Assembly: GCA_016929495.1 (NCBI GenBank)
Contig: JAFGIS010000558.1
Coordinates: forward strand, 1-37,702
Length of the DNA: 37,702 nt
Source: Polyangiaceae bacterium
GTDB taxonomy: Bacteria; Myxococcota_A; Polyangia; Polyangiales; Polyangiaceae
Reading direction: 5' to 3'
This document shows, one piece after another, positions 1-8,887 of the stretch; the stretch's first letter is position 1; every line of letters starts with the position of its first letter. A program made the translations under genes and the position numbers. The notes under the pieces were generated by a model. It was given only the letters and a program-made list of their open reading frames with translations. It ran no database searches and was not told the origin of the DNA.

Positions 1-247
1 ACGATGGCGGTGTGCCCGCCCGCGGCCGCGGCCCAGAGCGGGGTTGCGCCGTCGGAGCGCCTCCGCGCGTTCACGTCGGCGTGGGCGGCCAAGAGCAGCG
101 TCACCACCTCCGTGTGGCCGTCGCTGACGGCTTCGTAGAGCGCGGTATCACCCTCCTTGCTCGCCGCCGCATTCACGTCCGCCTGTTTGCCGAGCAAGAG
201 CTGGACGATGGCGGTGTGCCCGCCCGCGGCCGCGGCCCAGAGCGGGG
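1..247. repeat. Exact 43-bp direct repeat inside the ankyrin gene (1-43 and 205-247)
   Basis: The same 43 bases occur at 1-43 and 205-247, a period of 204 bp or 68 codons, equal to two 34-residue ankyrin units. Both copies encode the same repeat core (PLWAAAAGGHTAIV). Exact nucleotide identity suggests recent internal duplication or gene conversion. Confidence 0.85.
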
Positions 248-1010
248 GGATATCGTCAGCGCCCCCCCGGACGTTGGGGTCGGCCCCGTTGGCCAGGAGC
301 ACGCTGACGATGTCCTTGTGACCGTTCGTCGCCGCTGCCACCAGGGCCGTCGGGCTACGCGCTCGGTTGGGGTCCAATCGGACGTGGTTCCCTATGAGCA
401 GCTCTACGATTCTCAGGTGACCGGCCGCTGCCGCCAGTGTCAGGGCGGATCCGCCGTCACTCCGGGTCGCATCCACGTTGGCGCCTCTTGCCAGTAGACG
501 CTCGACGATGTCCGGCTGTCCTGCTTCGGCTGCAAACACCAGCGCGGTTGCGCCGCCCCTGTTCTGTCTTGCATCGATCTCGGCGCCCCGGCCGAGCAAG
601 AGCTCGACGACGCGGGCGTGCCCTGCGCGGGCCGCAACCATCAGCGCGGTCGCGCCGTCGCGGGACTGCCTCGCATTGACCTCGGCGCCCTTGCCCAGAA
701 GCATGCGGACCGCCTCCAGATGACCGTGCTCTGCCGCGACGACCAGCGGCAGCTCGCCCGCCGCACGGTTCGTATTCAGATCGATGCTCTCCCGGAGCAG
801 CAGCCTAAGAGCTTCCAGATCCCCTGACCACGCTGCCTCGAGCACCCTGGCGAAGCCGTCGCTTCCGGGGGGCTCCGGCTCGGATCCGGCCATTTCGCTG
901 CAAACGGCGCCATGGCGCTGGACGTGGGCGCAACCCACCGCGCTTGCCAACAAGCCCACGGCCATCACCCCGAACCGAAAGAAAAACGGATAGGACACTC
1001 GTCGGGTCAC
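1..1010 (-). CDS. Ankyrin-repeat lipoprotein, C-terminus cut by window edge
   Basis: Reading the complement from 1010 leftward gives one open frame that leaves the window without a stop, about 335 codons. It consists of ankyrin repeats of about 34 residues with the usual pattern (G-TPLWAAA-GH--IV-LLL--GADVNA). The repeats start about 45 residues in and continue to the edge. The chosen GTG start (1008-1010) gives an Arg-containing N-terminus, a hydrophobic stretch and Cys27 after Ala-Val-Gly, a plausible lipobox; an ATG at 963-965 would shorten the signal. Ankyrin repeats bind proteins, so this is probably an envelope-anchored interaction protein, partner unknown. It is divergent from the TPR gene at 1170, with about 160 bp of shared upstream DNA. 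Family confidence is high; start and lipidation are inferred. Confidence 0.85.
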   Translation of the reverse strand, partial: MTRRVSYPFFFRFGVMAVGLLASAVGCAHVQRHGAVCSEMAGSEPEPPGSDGFARVLEAAWSGDLEALRLLLRESIDLNTNRAAGELPLVVAAEHGHLEAVRMLLGKGAEVNARQSRDGATALMVAARAGHARVVELLLGRGAEIDARQNRGGATALVFAAEAGQPDIVERLLARGANVDATRSDGGSALTLAAAAGHLRIVELLIGNHVRLDPNRARSPTALVAAATNGHKDIVSVLLANGADPNVRGGADDIPPLWAAAAGGHTAIVQLLLGKQADVNAAASKEGDTALYEAVSDGHTEVVTLLLAAHADVNARRRSDGATPLWAAAAGGHTAI

Positions 1011-1169
1011 GCTCGGGCTACTCTAGCGCTCTGTCGCGCAGAAAGGCGCATCGAAAGCGAGCAAGCACCGTGGCCGGAGCACGAAAGTGGAACGGGCCAG
1101 CATTCTGGCTTGCCGGCGGCCGTCGTCCTTGTTTCAATGCGCTCCGGCTTCCTGCTACCGGGTCAACTC

Positions 1170-2819
1170 ATGCAGCGGCGATGGCTCAGCCCGCTCAGAT
1201 GGTTCGGACTCACGCTGGCATGGGCGTGTTCCGGTGGGCGGCCGCCGTGCGCTCAGGCGCCGAGCCCCACGCCGTACACGTCGACCCCCGGTGCGTCCTC
1301 GCGGGCCGTGCCGGCCCCTGCGCCGATCGAGGCGCCACGCTACAGGGTCGCGGTGATACCCTTCTGGAGCGACACGGGCGGTACGGCGGCCTGGCTCGCC
1401 ATGGAGCTTCACGATGCCTGCGCCGAGCTTGCCGTCGCGGTGGGCAGCGCCGTTCCGGGCGTTGCCGACGCGAAGGCGCTCCGGGCCCGCCTCCAATTGG
1501 GAGATCCGTCCGTGGGCGCCCTTCTCGGTGCCCGAGGTGCGGACGTTGCCGTGTGGGTGGAGAGAGACGTGCTGAAGGGCCAGACGGTGCTCCGCGTCGT
1601 CATGGCCACCCCGACGACCTCGGAAATCGGGCTGTATCCCATCCGTGCCGGAGTTCCGGCGTCGTTCTGGGCGGCTCTCGGAGACACGTTGACGCGCGGG
1701 GTAATGGCAGAAGCAAGCCGTTACGACTTCGACACCGCGCAGACGCGCGTGGTCGACTCGATTCGGCCCTTCGTCGCTCGCGTGCGTCGCTTGGTCGGCA
1801 GCCCTCCTTTCCGTGCGATGGGCCGGAGCCGTCCCGTAGACAGCCTGTGGTCTTGGAAGAACCGCCGCCAAGTACTGATGAGCTATGGCGATGCCCTCCG
1901 CACTCTCGGCGAGCAAGCGGGCGAGAGAGAAGCGCTCGTGCAGAGCATCGATGTGTACAGGGAGCTCTTGGCTCGCTATCTCTCGAGGGAGTCCGAGCCG
2001 TACGAATGGGGCAGAGTCGAGGACAGTCTCGGCAATGCTCTCATGAGGCTCGGCGTGCGCGATGAGCAGCCCGAGCGCTGGGTCCAAGCGCTCGGAGCCT
2101 ACCACGAGGCGCTCCGCGTGAGCCCGCGCGAGGAGCAGTCGCAGCGATGGGCCGCAACGCAGAACAACCTCTCGATCTCGCTGCAGAAGCTCGGGGAGAG
2201 CGAGTCGGACCTGGGGCGGCTCCTGGACGCGGTGAGGGTGGCTCGCGGGGCGGCGGCCGCACTCGACAAGGAGTCAGAACGGAGCGATTGGACCATGACG
2301 CAGATGACCCTCGGCAACGCGCTGCTCGGCGTGGGGGAGCGCGAGCAGGGAACGGTGCGTCTGCTCCAAGCCATCGCAGCGTACAGGGCGGCGCTCCAAG
2401 GCTACACTCGCGAACAGGCGCCGCTCGGTTGGGCCGGCTTGCAGAAGAACCTGGCCAATGCGCTGGCGGCGCTGGGCGAGCGCGAGTCATCGACGCCCCG
2501 GCTCCTCGAATCGGTCGCCGCGGATCGTGCGGCGCTCGAGGTCTTCACCCGTGACCGCCTGCCGGTTCACTGGGCGATCACCGAGGGCAGTCTATGCGGC
2601 ACGCTGACGAGCTTGGGAGAGCGCACTTCGGGCACCCGGTGGTTATCGGAAGCCGTCGTGGCATGCCGCGCCGCGCTCGAAGCCTACACGCGCGATGACG
2701 CGTCGGACGCCCACGACGCGGCAGAAGCCCATCTGGCGAGAGCGCTCGCCGCGCTTCGGGCACGATCAACCCGAACTGGGCCCGTTCGAGCTCCGGAGCG
2801 CCCGGCACCCGAGGATTGA
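1170..2819 (+). CDS. Exported TPR-repeat protein with TolB-like N-terminal domain
   Basis: The open frame extends upstream to 912, but that part lies opposite the ankyrin gene and looks non-coding. The ATG at 1170 starts a signal-like segment (MQRRW, then a hydrophobic run with Cys). An ATG at 1137 is an alternative; neither has a clear ribosome binding site. The product is 549 residues. Residues about 50-190 look like the nucleotide-binding-fold domain often placed before TPRs (YRVAVIPFWSD). From about 215 to 530 there are five TPR-like units of about 55 residues with the pattern W---Q-NL--AL--LGER, then AL-AYRAAL-. TPRs mediate protein-protein contacts. Function is unknown; the envelope location is inferred from the N-terminus. 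Confidence 0.75.
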   Translation: MQRRWLSPLRWFGLTLAWACSGGRPPCAQAPSPTPYTSTPGASSRAVPAPAPIEAPRYRVAVIPFWSDTGGTAAWLAMELHDACAELAVAVGSAVPGVADAKALRARLQLGDPSVGALLGARGADVAVWVERDVLKGQTVLRVVMATPTTSEIGLYPIRAGVPASFWAALGDTLTRGVMAEASRYDFDTAQTRVVDSIRPFVARVRRLVGSPPFRAMGRSRPVDSLWSWKNRRQVLMSYGDALRTLGEQAGEREALVQSIDVYRELLARYLSRESEPYEWGRVEDSLGNALMRLGVRDEQPERWVQALGAYHEALRVSPREEQSQRWAATQNNLSISLQKLGESESDLGRLLDAVRVARGAAAALDKESERSDWTMTQMTLGNALLGVGEREQGTVRLLQAIAAYRAALQGYTREQAPLGWAGLQKNLANALAALGERESSTPRLLESVAADRAALEVFTRDRLPVHWAITEGSLCGTLTSLGERTSGTRWLSEAVVACRAALEAYTRDDASDAHDAAEAHLARALAALRARSTRTGPVRAPERPAPED

Positions 2820-2853
2820 AGCCGGATCATCGACGGTCGTACCTTCCCGTTCT

Positions 2854-3219
2854 ACCCGCCGCCTCCTGCGGGACCGCGATGGCATCTACGGTGCCTGCTT
2901 CCAGCGACGGATGTAGAACCTGGGCATCAAGGAGGTCCGGATCGCCCCGCGCTCGCCCTGGCAATCGCCGTTCGTGGAGCGAGTAATCGGCACGCTGCAG
3001 CGAGAGCTGCTCGATCACGTCATCGTGCTCAACGAGCAGCATGTCCGACGACTACTGCGAACGTTCGTCGGGGAGTACTACCACCGGTGTCGGACACATC
3101 TCTCGCTTGCCAAAGACAGTCCTGATCCGAGAAGGATTGAGCCGCCATCGATGGGGAACCTCGTCGAGATCCCCGTGGTGTGCGGACTGCACCATCGTTA
3201 CACCCGGCAAGCTGCGTAG
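2854..3219 (+). pseudogene. Transposase/integrase remnant (rve core) with in-frame stop
   Basis: In one continuous frame this reads LLRDRDGIYG, then a TAG at 2914-2916, then LGIKEVRIAPRSPWQSPFVER, followed by the C-terminal region typical of DDE integrase-core transposases (RELLDHVIVLNE and YYHRCRTHLSL). The second catalytic Asp and the catalytic Glu regions are recognisable. The first two-thirds of the gene, including the first Asp, are absent: the match begins just after the TPR gene stop. The remnant is dead. No terminal inverted repeats or target duplication could be identified by eye. Confidence 0.75.
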
Positions 3220-3365
3220 CGAGGGGTCCTGGCATACTCATTCCTCGTACACGCTCAGTAGCGGTCACGGGTGCGTCTCCTCCTATTCGGCGGTGTCGTT
3301 CAGGGCGGGGCGCGTCGACGTATTCTGTGCCACCAGCCTTCCCGCAAGGATACGTCACGGATGGT

Positions 3366-3880
3366 TCAACAGCTTCGGCTGACCACCGCGTTCCTTCCCC
3401 TGCTGCCGCCCCGATCGCCCAGGGTCACCGCGACGCTGGCACCGGTCATGGGCGCGCTCTCACCGGGCTCGGCGCTGAGCACGATCCGGACGTCCCTGGA
3501 ATCTGCCTGGCGAGTCGACCGTGGTCGTGCCGGGCGGAAGGGGACCAGCCGGCAGGTGCGCAGGAACCGTCCCCTCGGCGACACGCGCGCCAGCCACCGC
3601 GGACCTGCGAGCATCGACGACGACCCCGCTGATGGTGGCCGCCTCCTGGAGGCCCACGTCCGGAAGCTCGAAGGGTCGGTCGAGCCTCGGTGGTGCGACC
3701 GCTGAGGCCTGGACCGCGATGCGAGCCGGCCGTGGGCCAAGCGACCGCGCGGCGGGCAACCCAGTGCCGTCCCAGAGCCAGCTCCCCGTGAGGCACCGCC
3801 GGGAAGTCGCAGGTTACCAGGCGTTGTCGCTGGGCGGGGCCATCGTGCAGGCTGTACTCTCCACGATGTCTCAGGGAATG
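3366..3880 (-). pseudogene. Decayed carboxypeptidase-regulatory-like protein fragment
   Basis: Two minus-strand frames together spell a typical beta-sandwich repeat. One frame (about 3510-3740) gives RIAVQASA, FELPDVGLQEAATISG, VVDARRSAVAGARVAEGTV and DSPGRF. It then jumps to another frame (about 3440-3510), RDVRIVLSAEPGES and GASVAVTLGDRG, ending at a stop at 3366. About 30 residues normally found between the two blocks are missing, which suggests a deletion plus frameshift. A third frame upstream (about 3780-3880) has FPAVPHGELALG, also typical of such proteins. Family assignment is by pattern memory, not a search. The overlapping long ORFs here are probably not translated. Confidence 0.5.
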
Positions 3881-3946
3881 CCAGCCGGCTCGAACCCGCG
3901 CGTCTTCGCCGTCGACGAGCGCCTGGCACCCGAGAGCCGCTAGGAG

Positions 3947-4753
3947 GTGGAGGACGGGAGGGTCGCTTGCGTGTCGCCATCCGACGAAGCGCGTGCCAGC
4001 CGCCATTCGGAGCTGTCGGCAATGCTCGAAGCACATGTGGGGGACGACTACGACGTGGCGAGCGACATGCTGACGCGAACGTCGGAGCACGACGACTTCG
4101 CCCCGGACGCCAGCATCTTCTTTCGGGAGCGTGGCGCCGACGGCTCCCGTCAGCTCGAAGAGCTCGCCTTCGAGGTGCTGAGCACCGAGCGGTTGGGTGC
4201 GGCCTCTTCGAAGGCGCGCAAGCTCGTCGGGCGGGGCGTGCGCCGCGTCTTCGCCATCGACATTGCTCGCCAGCGCGCCTCTGAGTGGTCGTCCGCGGCG
4301 AACGGCTGGCAGATGCCCGCGCTTGTCAACCACTTACCGTTCGGAAACCCGGTGGAGACGAGCTGTCGTCGTTGGATTCGCAGAGTTCGACGAGGGCCGC
4401 ATATGCCGTACTTCGGAGTCCCAGCTTACACCGATAGTGGGTACCTACGCCGTGGAGTCGTACGCTTCCACCGACAAGTGTTGGCGGCGCAAGTGGCTGG
4501 TGTGCTGGCTTCGCACCGCAGCCCCCCGGGTCTGGACCCCTATTGCTTGTGGACGAGGATCTTGGGTACGTTGAGGACTTGGTCCTGCGGGACCACGAAA
4601 AACGGCAAGTGGTTGCTGTCAAAGATGCCCAGCGAACGCATGATGGCGCCTGGGGCAGGGATCGGAGTATCCGTATCCATGCGAATCAGCCCATACTGGC
4701 CGGGAGGCAGGCAGAACGAAAAACGACCCTCCGGGTCGGTCCTGACTTCGTAG
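3947..4753 (+). CDS. Uma2-family (DUF820) nuclease-like ORF, probably eroded
   Basis: Residues 10-120 resemble the Uma2/DUF820 PD-(D/E)XK-like family: RHSELSAMLEAHV, SDMLTRTSEHDDFAPDAS, QLEELAFEVLST and GVRRVFAIDI. The start is a GTG at 3947 next to an AGGAGG that lies too close to be a good ribosome binding site. The same frame is open upstream of a TAG at 3941-3943, so the natural N-terminus may have been lost. After about residue 125 the similarity fades, and the last 70 codons run antisense into the 3' end of the Sel1 lipoprotein gene, which is unlikely for a functional gene. I regard it as a Uma2 gene with a replaced C-terminus, perhaps a pseudogene. Flanking remnants support a decayed region. 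Confidence 0.5.
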   Translation: MEDGRVACVSPSDEARASRHSELSAMLEAHVGDDYDVASDMLTRTSEHDDFAPDASIFFRERGADGSRQLEELAFEVLSTERLGAASSKARKLVGRGVRRVFAIDIARQRASEWSSAANGWQMPALVNHLPFGNPVETSCRRWIRRVRRGPHMPYFGVPAYTDSGYLRRGVVRFHRQVLAAQVAGVLASHRSPPGLDPYCLWTRILGTLRTWSCGTTKNGKWLLSKMPSERMMAPGAGIGVSVSMRISPYWPGGRQNEKRPSGSVLTS

Positions 4754-6018
4754 GACGCGGGATAGCCTTCCGGCAACTTGGACCCGGGCTTCCCGATTTC
4801 CTGAACCAGACTGATCTTCACGACCAGACCTGCCAACGCATTGCCTGAGGCTTCGTCAACCAGTGTCCCGACCAGACCGGTGCGCATCGCCCCGCCGCGT
4901 CGTGAGTGCCATGCAGCCGATTTCTTGTTCGCTGGAGTCCCGTAAGCATTGCATAGCGGCGTCGATCCGGCTGCGGTGGCTCCCGGTGGCGTTGACGGAC
5001 CGGCAACGTCAGGTACGGCTCGGGAAGGTTGCGACGTTTCGTTGGCCGAAGGAAGCGCAGATGGCGCTTCCTTCCCCTGCCTATCGTACGTTCGGGAGAC
5101 GACGTTCAGACCAGGTATCCGAACCCGAACCAAACGCGCTTCGGTCGGCACCTGACCGATGACCAGCGTTGCCGTATCGGATGGCACGGTTGGGACCGTG
5201 CAGCACACGTCTCCTCCAATATCTACTCCGGATCCAGTCACCCTGCAGCTTCTGCCGTCCTTCCCGATGAGACGCCAGAGCTCCAGCGTACTGCCGCCTG
5301 CAAGAGGGTTCTGGATGCGCACCGCGGTGGCCGGAGCACTGGCCGAAGTCGTCCCGTCCACCGAATAGTCGAACACGAACTGCGCAGGCAAGCTGTGGGC
5401 GGCAATGTCCTTGGTCTTGGTAGGCAGGGGGACGCGGGCAACGACCTGCACGTACCCTGGCTTCGCACGCAGCCCCGCGTTGCAGAACTGGTAGCTATCC
5501 ACCATCTCGACCCGCTCTGCGGGGGAACCACCGGGAGTGACTCCCGATCCGCCGGGCACGGCTGACGCGGCAGCGGCGGGCTCAGAGTGAGACTGCGATC
5601 GCGCGGACTCGCGTTGGCGCAGGAGATCACAGCAGTCTGAATCCCCGTGTTCTTGGCAGCGCTCTTTGAGAAGCTCGATGGCCCTTGCCTCGTCCCTCGC
5701 CACGCCGTCGCCATTCCAGTACAGGTTGGCGAGGTTGTGGCAGCCCGCGGAGTCGTCCCCGTCGCAAGCCTTCTGGTAGTATTGGGCAGCTTTGCGCTCA
5801 GCATCGGGGTCCTGCTGGCCGAGATTGCGCGCATGCCGTGCCTGCTGGGCGTAGTGAAGACCGAGGTAGTTGCAGCCCCCTGCCTCCCCGCCGTTGCAGA
5901 GATCCTCCAGTTCTGCGGGCGACCTGAACGAGTAGTCCCGCGCGCAGGCGGCGGCAACGACGCATACTGTGATGTTGCCGACTACGCACGTGATGAGGAA
6001 CCGACCTTTGCGCTTCAT
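4540..6018 (-). CDS. Lipoprotein with Cys-rich Sel1-like repeats and C-terminal carboxypeptidase-regulatory-like domain
   Basis: The open frame extends to 6102, but the ATG at 6016-6018 is preceded at good spacing by GGGAGGAG and starts a clear lipoprotein signal (MKRKGRF, hydrophobic core, VAAAC with Cys25). The mature protein has Sel1/HCP-like helical repeats at about 35-140, with paired Cys in the pattern AC-GD-AGCHNLANLY-NGDGV. A Pro/Ser/Ala linker follows. A central beta-rich segment spans about 175-310 and includes VDSYQFCNAGLRAKPGYVQV. A C-terminal prealbumin-like domain spans about 380-485 (GTLVDEASGNALAGLVV and DPEGRFSFCLPPGQYGL). Sel1 repeats act in protein interaction, and the last domain is a beta-sandwich common in surface proteins. 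Exact role unknown. Product 492 residues. Confidence 0.82.
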   Translation of the reverse strand: MKRKGRFLITCVVGNITVCVVAAACARDYSFRSPAELEDLCNGGEAGGCNYLGLHYAQQARHARNLGQQDPDAERKAAQYYQKACDGDDSAGCHNLANLYWNGDGVARDEARAIELLKERCQEHGDSDCCDLLRQRESARSQSHSEPAAAASAVPGGSGVTPGGSPAERVEMVDSYQFCNAGLRAKPGYVQVVARVPLPTKTKDIAAHSLPAQFVFDYSVDGTTSASAPATAVRIQNPLAGGSTLELWRLIGKDGRSCRVTGSGVDIGGDVCCTVPTVPSDTATLVIGQVPTEARLVRVRIPGLNVVSRTYDRQGKEAPSALPSANETSQPSRAVPDVAGPSTPPGATAAGSTPLCNAYGTPANKKSAAWHSRRGGAMRTGLVGTLVDEASGNALAGLVVKISLVQEIGKPGSKLPEGYPASYEVRTDPEGRFSFCLPPGQYGLIRMDTDTPIPAPGAIMRSLGIFDSNHLPFFVVPQDQVLNVPKILVHKQ

Positions 6019-6323
6019 AGGAGTCTCCTCCCTGGTGTCCGCGTCTGCGTCGGCCACTCGACCGGCACGTCCAGGGACTCGGGATTGGACTGCGGGACCC
6101 AACGACAGTCAACCCAGCTACAAGTCGCGACATTCTGGCCCGTGCTCCGAGAGGCCCACTGGCGCGCTGCTTGGAGTCATCAACCACGCCCTGAACGGGG
6201 CAGAGGCGAACTACGAAGCCAAGTCAGGCAATGCGCCAATGCGGCACGGCGTTCGGGCCTGAACTGCAGCACCGAATCTGCTAGCGTCCAGCCCGCCTTG
6301 CGGCACCACAAGGAGACCCGATC
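6019..6323. other. Intergenic region between divergent lipoprotein gene and glyA
   Basis: These 305 bp separate the starts of two divergent genes and must hold both promoters. I see ribosome binding sites for both genes (GGGAGGAG for the lipoprotein, AAGGAG for glyA) but no near-consensus -35/-10 pair, long repeat or credible small ORF. Confidence 0.5.
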
Positions 6324-7835
6324 ATGTCCGCCATCGACGACTACCTCGAGAGGACTCCCAAGAGCGAGATCAGCGCTTCGCTTCTGTCGTTGATTGCGAG
6401 CCTCGAAGCGGTCTCCAGGGTCGCGCCCCAGGTAGCCCGCAGCATCGTCCAGGAGCTCGCCGACCAGCGCTCCAATCTGAAGCTCATCGCGAGCGAGAAC
6501 TACTGCTCGCTGGCCACGCAGCAGGCCATGGGCAACCTGCTCACGGACAAATACGCCGAGGGCTATCCCATGCACCGCTTCTACGCCGGGTGCGACAACG
6601 TCGACCAAGTCGAGGCCCTGGCCTGCGACCAGGCGAAGAAGCTCTTCTCATGTGACCACGCATACGTCCAGCCGCACAGCGGTGCCGACGCAAACCTCAT
6701 CGCGTACTGGGCCATTCTCAACTCTCGGGTGCAGGTTCCGGCACTGGAGAAACTCGGCGAAACCAACCCGAGCAATCTCTCCCGTGAAGCTTGGGACGGG
6801 ATCCGGGCTCAGGTTGGCAACCAGAAGCTCCTGGGCATGGACTACTACTCGGGCGGCCACCTCACTCACGGCTACCGGCACAACGTCTCGGCCCAGATGT
6901 TCGACTCGTACACGTATGGCGTCAGCCGCGAGACCGGACTGCTCGACTACGGCGAGCTGGAACGGATGGCCAAGGAAATCAAGCCGCTCATCTTCCTGGC
7001 CGGGTACAGCGCGTATCCGCGGAAGATCAACTTCCGAAAGCTCCGCGAAATCGCTGACTCCGTGGGGGCGGTGTTCATGGTGGACATGGCCCACTTCGCC
7101 GGCCTGGTGGCGGGCGGGGTCTTCGACGAAGACCACAATCCGGTGCGGCACGCGCACGTGGTCACCACCACGACGCACAAGACGCTGCGCGGCCCGCGCG
7201 GAGGCGTCGTCCTCTGCGTCAAGGAGTTCGCCGATTACGTGGACAAGGGTTGCCCGCTCGTGATTGGCGGTCCCCTGCCCCACGTGATGGCGGCCAAGGC
7301 CGTGGCGTTCACCGAAGCCAACTCCCCGGAGTTCAGAGCGTACGCAGCCAAGATCGTCCAGAACGCGAGCGCTCTGGCCGAAGCCTGCAAGAGCGAGGGG
7401 ATGACCATCGCTACCGGTGGCACCGACAACCACTTGATGCTGATCGACGTGCGCGGGTTCAGGCTCACCGGACGGCAAGCTGAGAGCGCCGTCCGCGAAT
7501 GCGGCATCACGCTCAATCGCAACTCGCTGCCCTATGATCCCAATGGGGCCTGGTACACGAGCGGGCTTCGCATCGGGACTCCAGCCACCACCACGCTCGG
7601 CATGGGCGCGGTGGAGATGAAGGAGATCGCCTCCATCCTGAAGCTGGTGCTCGCAAACACCTCCGTGGCCATCGTCGACAAGGGCACGAGCGCGGGTCAG
7701 CCGAGCAAGGCGAAGTATGTGCTCCAGGACAGAGCCCGCGACGCAGCGCGTGAGCGCGTGGCAGCGCTGCTCGGCGGCTTCCCCGTCTACCCCGAGCTCG
7801 ATCTCGATTTGCTCAAGTCCCACTTCGCTGCGTAG
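6324..7835 (+). CDS. glyA: Serine hydroxymethyltransferase, long form
   Basis: This PLP enzyme converts serine plus tetrahydrofolate to glycine plus methylene-tetrahydrofolate in the cytoplasm. The family signature is clear: LKLIASENYCS near residue 53, NLLTDKYAEGYP, YVQPHSGADAN, VDMAHFAGLVAGG, and the PLP-lysine motif TTTTHKTLRGPRGG with Lys286. The product is 503 residues, against about 415-430 for the usual bacterial enzyme. The excess is an N-terminal extension of about 35 residues and an insertion at about 131-172, a layout I recall from chlamydial-type SHMTs. The start has AAGGAG seven bases upstream. It appears to be a single-gene unit. Confidence 0.95.
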   Translation: MSAIDDYLERTPKSEISASLLSLIASLEAVSRVAPQVARSIVQELADQRSNLKLIASENYCSLATQQAMGNLLTDKYAEGYPMHRFYAGCDNVDQVEALACDQAKKLFSCDHAYVQPHSGADANLIAYWAILNSRVQVPALEKLGETNPSNLSREAWDGIRAQVGNQKLLGMDYYSGGHLTHGYRHNVSAQMFDSYTYGVSRETGLLDYGELERMAKEIKPLIFLAGYSAYPRKINFRKLREIADSVGAVFMVDMAHFAGLVAGGVFDEDHNPVRHAHVVTTTTHKTLRGPRGGVVLCVKEFADYVDKGCPLVIGGPLPHVMAAKAVAFTEANSPEFRAYAAKIVQNASALAEACKSEGMTIATGGTDNHLMLIDVRGFRLTGRQAESAVRECGITLNRNSLPYDPNGAWYTSGLRIGTPATTTLGMGAVEMKEIASILKLVLANTSVAIVDKGTSAGQPSKAKYVLQDRARDAARERVAALLGGFPVYPELDLDLLKSHFAA

Positions 7836-8014
7836 CGCGTCGGATCGCGTTCGGCCCGCGCGACGCCGGTTCTGTTCTCGCGCAGCGGTCCGCGGCCCGC
7901 CCTGCGTCCGCGGCGAAGCCAGCTTGCTCGCCCCAAGGCTAGCCTGTATGAAATGGAAACGTGCTGACGTGTTCTAGCCCAACTTCCGAGGTAGCCGGCT
8001 CCCTTTAGCCCCCT

Positions 8015-8377
8015 CTACCTCGCAACGCGACGCACGTATCCGGATGCGGAATACAGTCCCCCGGTCCAGTAGAGCCAAGCACCGTCCACCGCAAGATCAC
8101 GCGGCCATGCCTGCTCGACGGCCAGAACGCGCGGGGGCTCTGCCGTACCGACGTCGATGCGTTTGATCTCCCCGAGATCGCCGTCCAGGGGCTGGTTGCC
8201 GGCCGTGGCGTAGTACAGCGTACCCTGATGAACGAGCAGCTTGGTGACGAAATACTCCCAGCTCGTCAATGTCTCGATACCCGTGCTCCGCGAAAACCCA
8301 TTCGGCCTGAAACAACTGGCGATTCTCCGATCTGCCCCACCGATGACTTCGATCATCCGAGCCTCGAGCCCACCCAT
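8015..8377 (-). pseudogene. C-terminal fragment of a beta-propeller-like protein
   Basis: The frame ends with blade-like motifs (LLVHQGTLYYATAG, GEIKRIDVG, PRDLAVDGAWLYWTGG), typical of the last blades of YWTD/DUF5050-type propellers. Only about 120 residues are open. There is no signal peptide, and similarity does not continue upstream of about 8377. Complete members have several blades and usually an export signal, so this is most likely a 5'-truncated gene. An 8-bp inverted repeat (7987-7994 and 8015-8022) overlaps the stop codon. Confidence 0.5.
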
Positions 8378-8479
8378 GTCTCTTTCTGCACGGGCGGCCT
8401 CTCGGCCACCCCCTGTCGTTGGCGGCGCCGTTCAGCCGCTCAGCCGAGGCGACAACTTCGCTGAGACCGTGGGGACACG

Positions 8480-8887
8480 TCATCGGGGGAGATAGCCTTC
8501 CGAGAGGACCGCCCCGGTGGCTTCGTCGATCACGAAACGCGCCTTGGTCCCGCGGTTGTTCGCATTGGTCTCGATTTCGAAGCGACCGGGCCGACCGAAC
8601 CACCCATGCCGGTGCAGCACCGCCAGCGGCTCGGAGAAGGCCCAGCCGTTGTCCGCCGCGCGCGCTCGGGCGATATCGATGGCTGTCTGCTCGTCGATCA
8701 TGGCTCGCTTGGAAGGGAACCCCGTGAGATGGAGACGTGGAACGGGACAGCGGGTGATCTTGTTGATCGCGTGGTTGTCGTCGAGAGACTCGATCGAGAC
8801 CTCGCCCTTGTCGTAGTAGCGATTCCAGAGGCTCGCAGTCCTCTCGACCACTGCGCTAGAGCTTCTGGAACACTCGAATCCAGTCAA
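8480..8887 (-). CDS. Small PepSY-like protein
   Basis: The last 73 codons, from the ATG at 8699-8701, look like a complete PepSY-type domain: IDEQTAIDIARARAADNGW, then a beta pattern ending FVIDEATGAVLSEGYLPR. PepSY domains are small alpha/beta units often linked to peptidase inhibition or the envelope. The frame stays open to an ATG at 8887, inside the last codons of the GH16 gene. That 62-residue extension contains SLWNRYYDKGEVSIESLDDN, which faintly recalls the C-terminus of DUF2378 proteins. Either the gene starts at 8701 without a visible ribosome binding site, or the extension is a relic of another gene read in frame. The C-terminal domain is the safer call. Confidence 0.5.
   Translation of the reverse strand: MTGFECSRSSSAVVERTASLWNRYYDKGEVSIESLDDNHAINKITRCPVPRLHLTGFPSKRAMIDEQTAIDIARARAADNGWAFSEPLAVLHRHGWFGRPGRFEIETNANNRGTKARFVIDEATGAVLSEGYLPR

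Noticed and set aside
3446-4333. 295-codon minus-strand ORF opposite the Uma2-like ORF.
   Set aside because: Its 5' half is antisense to the recognisable Uma2 residues; only short downstream pieces match the decayed beta-sandwich gene, in mixed frames.
7987-8022. 8-bp inverted repeat between glyA and the propeller fragment as a terminator.
   Set aside because: Twenty-base loop, short stem and overlap with the fragment stop codon make it weak; mentioned only in the fragment entry.
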